Below, in pieces: positions 8,801 to 12,418 of a DNA stretch of 12,418 bases. Every line of letters begins with the position of its first letter. Within the stretch, counting starts at the first letter, position 1. The notes under the pieces are model-generated. The model was not told the DNA's origin, ran no database searches, and was given only the letters and a program-made list of their open reading frames with translations. The translations under genes and the position numbers were made by a program. The stretch is from an uncultured Eubacteriales bacterium (GTDB lineage Bacteria; Bacillota; Clostridia; Tissierellales; Peptoniphilaceae): the NCBI GenBank assembly GCA_900539225.1, contig UQBO01000023.1, positions 1 to 12,418 on the forward strand, written 5' to 3'.

Positions 8801-10007
8801 AGCCTGTGTCAACATTATCTACTCTTCTTGAACCAATAAAGTCGTAGCGTTCACGTAAAGGAAGTGTCTCATCTTTGTCATTATAATCTGGTTTTTCAGT
8901 CCAAAATTGGATTACATAATCTGCTTTAGGTTTATCTTTCCACTCTGCAGTAAAAGTAAGAGTTTCTGCTGGCATGGCATTTTTTATACCATTTGCAAAT
9001 TTTCCTCCTACTTCAAAGTCTTTTTTTGTAATAAGCGTATCCTTAGAAAGAGTCTGCTTATTGCCATCAGGATCTGTATAAGTTATATCCTTATTTACCT
9101 TCCAACCTTGTAAATCAGAACCCAACTTTTCAATATCAAAGTTTAATTTTGGAATGGTTTGTCCATAGATGAGAGTCATTCCTGGCAGTTCAGTTCCACC
9201 ATCGGAATCAAAATTTACATCAAAAATAGCGCGATTGTATCGCATTTCTATTTCAAATTCAGCTTTGTTTTGAGGCACTTGAGTTGTTAGGACATTGACT
9301 TCAGGAACATAGCCTTTGATTTTTTCGTCATCTAAGGCCTTAATAGTAACTGATGTTCCTGTAACACCTGTTTGAGATGTATAAATAAAGTCAGAATCTC
9401 CATCCCTATAACCATACTCTTCTAAATTTTCCAGCTTTTGAAAACTGTGTTTTACCTTTATAGTGCCTTGCTTTGGCTTATAAATGTATGGATGCTGACC
9501 ATTATATTCCTTGCCATCCACCTTTCCTTTTTCTGCGTTTTCTTTAATGTAGTCATAATTTACAGTAAAGCTTGGTGTTGGTGAAGTATAGCCATCAATG
9601 TCTGGCAAATTTATTGTTTTCTTTATCTTATCTTTTTCTTCTTCTGTTAAAACTTTTTTCCCTTCATTGCCTTCAAGGTCAGTGTATGTGTAATCATCAT
9701 CACCAACTGTTGCTATATAAGGCTGATAAGCAATGACTTCTTCATCATTTCTAGGAACCTTATAGTCTGCACGCATAGTGTAAAGCTTTGGCATATCAGG
9801 ATTTTTTACAATCTCCTCTGCCTTTTTGCCATCTAGTTTTGCAACATCTACATGCAACATTTTGTTGTTAACAATCTTCGACTTATTGTTTTCTAAGTTA
9901 TCATAATTATACTCAGTCTCTGCTAATAAGCCTACAGGTACTGATGTCACGAGCATCATCGCCACTAGCACCAGTGTTAAGAATTTTTTCATTTTAAATG
10001 TTTTCAT
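2850..10007 (-). CDS. Giant SLH-anchored surface protein with InlB-type and Rib-like repeat modules
   Basis: A 2385-residue secreted protein, probably an adhesin-like fibre on the cell wall. Order of parts: signal peptide (1 to about 29); N-terminal region with a MucBP-like piece (about 181-257); InlB/Listeria-Bacteroides-type repeats (about 260-357 and 797-962, with FDSDGG, FDPNGG, FLGW, FAGW, YAKW); a Lys/Glu-rich helical stretch (about 1091-1143); an array (about 1219-2119) of 'YVKV...VNP...W...AKY' modules alternating with Rib-like modules ending in 'VPVKVY'; a short charged coil (2127-2155); and the SLH region (about 2150-2309) with a 75-residue tail. SLH proteins bind secondary wall polymer, so it should sit on the wall; there is no LPXTG motif. 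I see one cysteine only (2341, in the tail). The first ATG has AAGGAGAGGGG upstream; the Met at position 6 has none. The gene stands alone, with its own promoter and terminator. Its ligand cannot be told from sequence. Confidence 0.9.
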   Translation of the reverse strand: MKTFKMKKFLTLVLVAMMLVTSVPVGLLAETEYNYDNLENNKSKIVNNKMLHVDVAKLDGKKAEEIVKNPDMPKLYTMRADYKVPRNDEEVIAYQPYIATVGDDDYTYTDLEGNEGKKVLTEEEKDKIKKTINLPDIDGYTSPTPSFTVNYDYIKENAEKGKVDGKEYNGQHPYIYKPKQGTIKVKHSFQKLENLEEYGYRDGDSDFIYTSQTGVTGTSVTIKALDDEKIKGYVPEVNVLTTQVPQNKAEFEIEMRYNRAIFDVNFDSDGGTELPGMTLIYGQTIPKLNFDIEKLGSDLQGWKVNKDITYTDPDGNKQTLSKDTLITKKDFEVGGKFANGIKNAMPAETLTFTAEWKDKPKADYVIQFWTEKPDYNDKDETLPLRERYDFIGSRRVDNVDTGSTPNLTNLDIHGITFPDLNDGRLEKAQNDPKEFARYYFLNEDLTKKQNASEKDPNVQKSVLSTGETVYNVYYDRRVYTLYFTSINDEHDDYAYWPIITKGGQVLGKEGSPYKVNARFNQSLDKIWPKDAEVSGLPQTHTSEPVGDDGLIGWMINNNNVDYGVQIFRDTPPYRLSAEDFVDAEDVMGTDDEHGNGHADKIPIGENQAKDRGEYEISLGASYLDTAVVHHVDIIKDDFEGKEQIDYDMTYWKSDTNAVDYPFILPHLQGFTLKEETRSAKWIGKIKRGDVEKTFDELNAERNEKTPFKSDADKIEYIPKFPWSKKLFNGTNAYNYANYSRNKYKLKLNNDPKTVKNDSEYGEGNILDVPYEKPLKDLKLDTGYVPERPAWVPDDWSFLGWALDSAGENLIKDGDETKLHYDQVLYAKWGEPETIWKVKFDPNGGSLADLSTKNISDESKKIEKDGETHIYPEKVDGEKNTFKFVHKMILKEPKDATKNIIEPTRPRYNFAGWEYVKYTKDENGNDTEVVDTSYKDQYKVPEMYHFGNKVVGNVHLRAIWNKQDLVTVKAIHHFLNADYSEKSKEVQNLYNRRVGSYTTGLGSRQGDKYLLVPQAEWEALYNANTDYKTYKDETNRVNSYNQILRVEPEKIPDPETGDLVDNPKAKNNRFEFFYRPFKERVYDVNYLDERGKKDVEDFITKSKAAYQKIENDTSMTPEAKSKAYKELLAKNKEEFAKIKEKYAIVSNERVVNGKRHYDARNYRRIPGWVLNDKPQQQLFFDIYEDTDTFAGINETGLDEINFFYKDVRVIEVKDPDDPVPKGYVRVKFVAEDGGNFTDDKDNSVKELYYDVIVGLKSDNLPVPEEVKKGETKAEGKYYITPDAGKKFTKWDKEKLLNSNTIIDRDYTFTAYFDWSGVKVNELVRTESYKDPDRNWTNDFAPSLDELKAQVKWVNKDGTESDLPKDATVTIVDENGKELTQNDIYEKVKELGKFDSDELVRTVKFKAKVKFADNSVQEIEIPVKIYKNVYEALTTGAMPKVLKDATSAPDGDLVKVTGDYVKVTVNPTGKPGEKDSKIYYVNPKAWVEIPEIQLTDEEKEKLGFTHWTSDNDDVNINGKYIFEKDNVKQRYKFTKDTIIQPDFSKDVVEQEEGKDKPNVPDSYVKVIVTTKEDGIEKATEDTKFERTFWVNPTKEVTIPVTNPTGDVVKDDKGNVVTDAAGKEIKWTFKEWSSPLTATFTGKETTITAKYEKTIPEPSVDTSVVETYVGREPELGDYEKALKMMLDKTGLSFDENVSSFEIIQDPDVSKPGMSEAKVKVEFKNGQIKEVTVPVKVYDNIYPGDTNGDKTSETPDNYVKVTVNPKAYDEDNQKIKVYYVNPLAKVTIPEISIKEADKEEYGFKKWTTNNKEINSSNNDEIYDFTKEYQFTVDTEIYAFYEKNGEPEVNVEFESKEIVKNIGDKVSVKEYEDALIIPKNAEGKDIADVKGINILEDPDTSKEGYTTAKIQVVYDDGKTQELIVLVKVLPDYVEQTDPDKKPDVPENFVKVIVKTKEKVVKEDGTQEEVERATDETAFERTFWVNPSKEVTIDVNKPIGIKDITDNRTWNFDYWKVDAEDGAEYRTTITDQFRDETIILAKYTKDEVEKPSADDVITEEGVQPSKNDYLDKIDAPNGKTINDITIIKKPDVSRPGVSTATIEVEYDDGTKTLVDVKVFVQRKNDPRPSEPQIIYRDRIVEKEKIVEKIVKIKDNERLKEIRYMQGYNGKFRPYDGLRRSEAAQILANALKADGYAYDPFYPISYTDIGDTWYTEAVRIVSQAGVFQGYSDGTFKPEGKITRAEWVATLRRFQDLKKVSGNDMGLSMGHWATEEIEAAYQAGWLDVYTSGIATFDANAPITRQEVAAVSNKAFERVLDKVYLQRNVKNMINYKDINPSMPLYEDILCASNTLLTDGRYYKANTIVMDNITFNIVTDDLLIYQKKFQYNVIR
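3081..3560 (-). other. SLH cell-wall anchor region: half-full-full-half layout
   Basis: Codes for residues about 2150-2309. The array opens with only the second half of an SLH motif (YMQGYNGKFRP...RRSEAA), then has two full motifs: YTDIGDTW...GYSDGTFKP...ITRAEW (about 2199-2245) and GHWATEEIEAAYQAGWL...ITRQEV (about 2262-2305). The first half of another motif follows in the tail (YKDINPSMPLYEDILCAS, about 2326-2343), with no second half. Only the middle motif keeps an intact TRAE; the others read RRSE and TRQE. The TRAE motif is known to matter for polymer binding, so binding strength may be uneven. Confidence 0.82.
4066..4091. repeat. 26-bp exact direct repeat, copy 1
   Basis: Identical over 26 bases to 5239-5264. 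It encodes FERTFWVNP in the second type A module. The two copies lie 1173 bases apart, exactly 391 codons, so recombination between them would add or remove one whole module set without shifting the frame. Confidence 0.85.
5239..5264. repeat. 26-bp exact direct repeat, copy 2
   Basis: Partner of 4066-4091, encoding FERTFWVNP in the first type A module (residues 1582-1590). Flanking bases have diverged, so the exact match is local, from selection on the protein motif, recent gene conversion, or both. Confidence 0.85.
7122..7619 (-). other. InlB/Listeria-Bacteroides-type repeats, second group
   Basis: Codes for residues about 797-962. Two neighbouring units carry the family marks: FLGWALDSAGENLI...YDQVLYAKW, then WKVKFDPNGGSL...PTRPRYNFAGWEYV...VHLRAIWNK. 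Such beta-grasp-like repeats occur in internalins and many surface proteins of anaerobes, usually as stalks. The second unit has a long insertion between the FDPNGG and FAGW parts. Confidence 0.75.
8937..9227 (-). other. InlB/Listeria-Bacteroides-type repeat, first unit
   Basis: Codes for residues about 261-357. It shows FDVNFDSDGGTELPGMTLIYG, then LQGWKV and a closing LTFTAEWKDK strand, as in the Flg_new/InlB B-repeat family. An insertion of about 40 residues separates the LQGW part from the final strand. It directly follows the MucBP-like segment. Confidence 0.72.
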
Positions 10008-10042
10008 AATAAGCCCCTCTCCTTTTCAATCATATCTATTCT

Positions 10043-10080
10043 GTAGTATAATTCTCACTACTCTATCTTGTATTATACCA
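10043..10080 (-). promoter_or_regulatory. Extended -10 promoter and leader hairpin of the surface-protein gene
   Basis: The minus strand carries TGGTATAAT (10072-10080), a perfect extended -10 box (TGnTATAAT). No good -35 box stands 16-18 bases upstream, which is common for extended -10 promoters. Transcription would start near 10065 and give a leader of about 58 bases. In that leader, GTAGT (10057-10061 on this strand) and ACTAC (10043-10047) can pair as a small 5-bp hairpin well before the ribosome binding site at about 10014-10024. Confidence 0.65.
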
Positions 10081-10149
10081 CAAATTGTTTGATAATAAAC
10101 ACATTTTCATCATCTTCTTGTAATAAATAAACAAACTTTGATTACTATG

Positions 10150-10171
10150 ATGCTCGAATACATCTGAGCAT
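10150..10171. repeat. Short inverted repeat next to the glucosaminidase terminator
   Basis: ATGCTC (10150-10155) and GAGCAT (10166-10171) form a 6-bp inverted repeat around a 10-base loop. Its right arm overlaps sequence that can instead pair with the outer arm of the neighbouring terminator. It lies upstream of the surface-protein promoter and could be an operator or just part of the terminator structure. Confidence 0.4.
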
Positions 10172-10213
10172 AAAGAAGCCCTCTCTACTTATATAAGTAA
10201 AGAAGGCTTTATG
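10172..10213 (-). terminator. Hairpin terminator of the glucosaminidase gene
   Basis: On the minus strand the 34 bases 10209-10176 fold back on themselves: AAGCC pairs with GGCUU and the pairing continues towards the AU-rich centre (TTATATAA), with two G-U wobbles that would be mismatches on the plus strand. The 3' side reads CUUUAUG, a weak U-run, and can also pair with CAUAAAG on the 5' side. It sits about 20 bases past the stop codon at 10230. The long stem makes termination likely despite the poor U-run. Confidence 0.75.
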
Positions 10214-10229
10214 TCCTACTGCATCTATC

Positions 10230-12287
10230 TTATAAATTAACTTTGTCTAGCTCTTTTAAATTGTATTTGTCGATGATTTGCTTTAATTTCGCTGGATAGC
10301 TTGGGTCTGTCGCGTAGCCGCATCTCTTGATTGCGTAGACACCTCTTTGGTCGTTGAACATAACTTTTCTAAATGGCGTATACCATTTCTTTGCGAAGAA
10401 TAATTCAGTGTGATCTTTAAATGATTCGTCGGCCGATTTATATGCTCTGAACTTGCCATCAACTGTGTATCTAACATTATTATAAACTTCTGTTGTAGTT
10501 ATGGTTACGGTGCCATTGGAAGCGCTGCCCTTGATGCCAAATAGATTATTCGAGAACTTTCCTGTATACTTATCGACTGGCACTGATTGGCCCCAGCCTG
10601 ATTCAAGTATTGCTTGCGCTGTAGTGATGGCACCGCTTAGGTCTGTTCTTAAAAACTCGCGTCTAGCAATCTTTTTTGTGTAGTCCAAGAACTTGTCCTT
10701 CGCCATTAGCGGCTGTTTTGTATATATCTTTCCAGTGTATATCCTAAATTTAATGCTCTCACCCTTGATAAAGGCGTCAATTTGATTGCCTGTTACGCTG
10801 ATTTCATTCTCGCCTTCATCGTCTTTAGTGACGTTGTATCTAAACTTTTGGCCATAAGGCACGTTCTCAGCTATGGTCTTAGTCTTGCCTGTTCTAAGAT
10901 TTTTGATATAATAATTTACGCTGTTGACTCCAACGTTTGACACGGCGTTCAAATCTATATACTTATGAACGATGCCTCCAGGAGCAACGCCTTCAAGTAT
11001 AAGCTTCGAGTCTCCCTTGATCAAGACAAGTTTGTGTTCACTCTCCATAGTCTTTCCGCTCGCGTCTATGCATCTGACGAAGACTTCCTTTTGACCTGAG
11101 TCGTTAATGTTCGGGAAGAACTTGCATGCGCCGTATGATTTTGACTCGATAATTGTTTCTACAGCTGTTACTGGGTCACGTAAAACATAATCAGTCCTCA
11201 TTACATCGAAGTTTCTTTGTGCGTTAAGCGTTACTTGTCCTGAGATAACGCCGTCCTCTGGTACGCCAGTTATATTTAGATATGGATTTATGCTCATGGT
11301 GAAGGTCTTTGTCTCACCAAAGTGCTCTCTTCCCAATTCGTCAAAAGCCGATAGCATTATCGAGTAACTGCCCGCATCTAAATAGCTTGGCTTGAATAAG
11401 AATTCTCCTTCTGGATCAAGATTGTCCTTGACTTCTGTAGCGCCTGTAGTTAAATTTGTTATAGTCGCCTTCATCTTTGATGCGATGAAGTTTATGTCAG
11501 GTGTAATCTTTAGTTCGTCTTGCACAAAGCCGCCACTCTCAACACCTGAGTAAGTTACTCTTGGAAGTACATTTAAATTGATCTTAGCTCCTGCCGCGTC
11601 AATGACATTGCCATTTGCATCGTAAAGTGCAAGAACTAATTTTTTATTTCCTTCGTCTTTAAGGCTCGGTAAAAACTCAAGTGTCTCAGCAGCACTTGTC
11701 TTTACATCTTGTATATAGCCTTCGTTTTTGTCATTTAATAGTAATAGCTTTGCCTTTGCAAAATTCTTATTTGTTACGAAAGAAAAATTCATCTTAGTAT
11801 TTATTGTTTGATTTGGCATAAGGCCAACGATTGTAGTACTCTCTTCTACTGGATTAAATACAGCCGAATCAATAGTGACCATTGAACTTGCTTTATCGTA
11901 GCCTACAGCTATGTTCATAAGCTCAGCTATGGCTCTAAGCGGTAGATAAGTTTTGCGATTAACAATGCAAGGCGCAACGTCAGTAAACTTAAGCGTTCCG
12001 TCACTATTGTCAATAATCTTTGAGTCTATATATAGCTTGAAGCTAGCGTTTTCGTCACTAACTGTAACGCTCTTTTCGTCGTTGTTCCAAATAACTTCCT
12101 TGCCTAAGGCTTCCCCGATGAAACGAAGTGGAACTAAGGTCCTTCTGTTCTTGACAATGGGGCTCGCGCTCTTTGTCACGTTATTTCCGTCTATGATTAA
12201 GTTAAGTGATGCCGCCTTAGTTCCTGTATTCATAAGGCCTAGAAGCAGTATCGATAGTATAAATAAATTTCTAATTAGATTTTTCAT
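10230..12287 (-). CDS. Secreted N-acetylglucosaminidase (GH73) with stalk domain and Ig-like repeats
   Basis: A 685-residue exported peptidoglycan hydrolase that should cut N-acetylglucosamine linkages in the wall during growth or separation. It has a signal peptide (1 to about 25, ending TKA-A) and a copper-amine-oxidase-N-like stalk domain (about 28-141) with paired motifs TLVPLRFIGEALG and TYLPLRAIAEL. Four Ig-like repeats of about 90 residues follow (about 152-243, 244-334, 337-423, 429-517), each opening with a G-V-x-x-G/D-G-x-I type turn. The catalytic domain is at about 535-680. The likely catalytic acid is Glu562 in TTAQAILESGWG; the family motifs NLFGIKG (581-587), FRAY (613-616) and YATDPSYPAKL (658-668) are present. 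Cys388 and Cys406 in the third repeat could form a disulfide. The ATG has AGAGGTG 5 bases upstream. It forms a single-gene unit with its own promoter and terminator. Confidence 0.93.
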   Translation of the reverse strand: MKNLIRNLFILSILLLGLMNTGTKAASLNLIIDGNNVTKSASPIVKNRRTLVPLRFIGEALGKEVIWNNDEKSVTVSDENASFKLYIDSKIIDNSDGTLKFTDVAPCIVNRKTYLPLRAIAELMNIAVGYDKASSMVTIDSAVFNPVEESTTIVGLMPNQTINTKMNFSFVTNKNFAKAKLLLLNDKNEGYIQDVKTSAAETLEFLPSLKDEGNKKLVLALYDANGNVIDAAGAKINLNVLPRVTYSGVESGGFVQDELKITPDINFIASKMKATITNLTTGATEVKDNLDPEGEFLFKPSYLDAGSYSIMLSAFDELGREHFGETKTFTMSINPYLNITGVPEDGVISGQVTLNAQRNFDVMRTDYVLRDPVTAVETIIESKSYGACKFFPNINDSGQKEVFVRCIDASGKTMESEHKLVLIKGDSKLILEGVAPGGIVHKYIDLNAVSNVGVNSVNYYIKNLRTGKTKTIAENVPYGQKFRYNVTKDDEGENEISVTGNQIDAFIKGESIKFRIYTGKIYTKQPLMAKDKFLDYTKKIARREFLRTDLSGAITTAQAILESGWGQSVPVDKYTGKFSNNLFGIKGSASNGTVTITTTEVYNNVRYTVDGKFRAYKSADESFKDHTELFFAKKWYTPFRKVMFNDQRGVYAIKRCGYATDPSYPAKLKQIIDKYNLKELDKVNL

Positions 12288-12305
12288 TTCTTCACCTCTT
12301 TTTTT

Positions 12306-12334
12306 ATTATATCATAAAAAATTTTTCTTAGCAA
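12306..12334 (-). promoter_or_regulatory. Promoter of the glucosaminidase gene
   Basis: On the minus strand TTGCTA (12329-12334) is followed by a 17-base spacer and TATAAT (12306-12311), with TGA directly before the -10 box giving an extended -10. Transcription would begin near 12299, leaving a leader of only about 12 bases that starts almost at the ribosome binding site AGAGGTG (12293-12299). So there is no room for a leader riboswitch or attenuator from this promoter. Confidence 0.75.
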
Positions 12335-12418
12335 TTTTAAAATTTTTAAGTTTTTTGTTTTAATCTTAATTGTCAAGACATATGTTACACTTAGAAAAAT
12401 ATTCTTTTACAACTTGGT

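Noticed and set aside
10283..10477. Minus-strand 64-codon frame inside the glucosaminidase domain
   Set aside because: It is an out-of-frame reading of the catalytic domain; the main frame carries all GH73 motifs here.
11953..12363. Plus-strand open frame of 136 codons over the start of the glucosaminidase gene
   Set aside because: It is hydrophobic only because it reads the complement of a signal peptide and stalk domain, it covers that gene's promoter, and it has no recognisable family motifs.
12371..12376. Perfect TTGACA on the minus strand as a second -35 box
   Set aside because: No acceptable -10 box is found 15-18 bases downstream; the nearer promoter at 12306-12334 explains the gene better.

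Overview
The window comes from a low-GC Gram-positive anaerobe. The AT-rich DNA, strong AGGAGG-type ribosome binding sites, S-layer homology (SLH) anchoring, a stalk-domain glucosaminidase and a huge InlB-repeat surface protein together suggest Tissierellia/Peptoniphilaceae (Peptoniphilus, Anaerococcus, Fenollaria and relatives). That placement is inference from family knowledge; there is no rRNA or housekeeping marker here to prove it. All five convincing genes lie on the minus strand and are transcribed right to left in three separate units.

Right (10.2-12.3 kb): a secreted cell-wall hydrolase (GH73-type N-acetylglucosaminidase). It has its own near-consensus promoter just upstream and a long hairpin terminator just downstream. 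Middle (2.85-10.0 kb): a single 2385-residue surface protein with a signal peptide, InlB/Listeria-Bacteroides-type and MucBP-like modules, an alternating array of repeat modules, and a C-terminal SLH anchor. It has an extended -10 promoter and its own terminator. Left (0.34-2.68 kb): a compact operon of DUF969 membrane protein, DUF979 membrane protein and pyroglutamyl-peptidase I (pcp). The first two genes overlap by 8 bases. The two membrane proteins probably form one transporter, plausibly for pyroglutamate or pyroglutamyl peptides.

The 341 bases left of pcp hold no gene but are rich in structure. Moving away from pcp they contain a 110-bp imperfect palindrome starting 5 bases after the stop codon, 2.6 copies of a 29-bp tandem repeat, a strong minus-strand terminator, and at the very edge a good minus-strand promoter for a gene outside the window. 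The three terminators show their direction clearly: their stems are unbroken only on the minus strand, where G-U wobbles replace what would be A-C mismatches on the plus strand.

Functionally, the middle and right units concern the cell surface (wall remodelling and a wall-attached adhesin-like fibre), and the left unit concerns peptide/amino-acid scavenging. No mobile-element protein, CRISPR array, tRNA or rRNA was seen. I found no clear new multi-gene system. The least explained objects are the 110-bp palindromic element with its adjacent tandem repeat, and the mosaic, recombination-prone repeat architecture of the giant surface protein.
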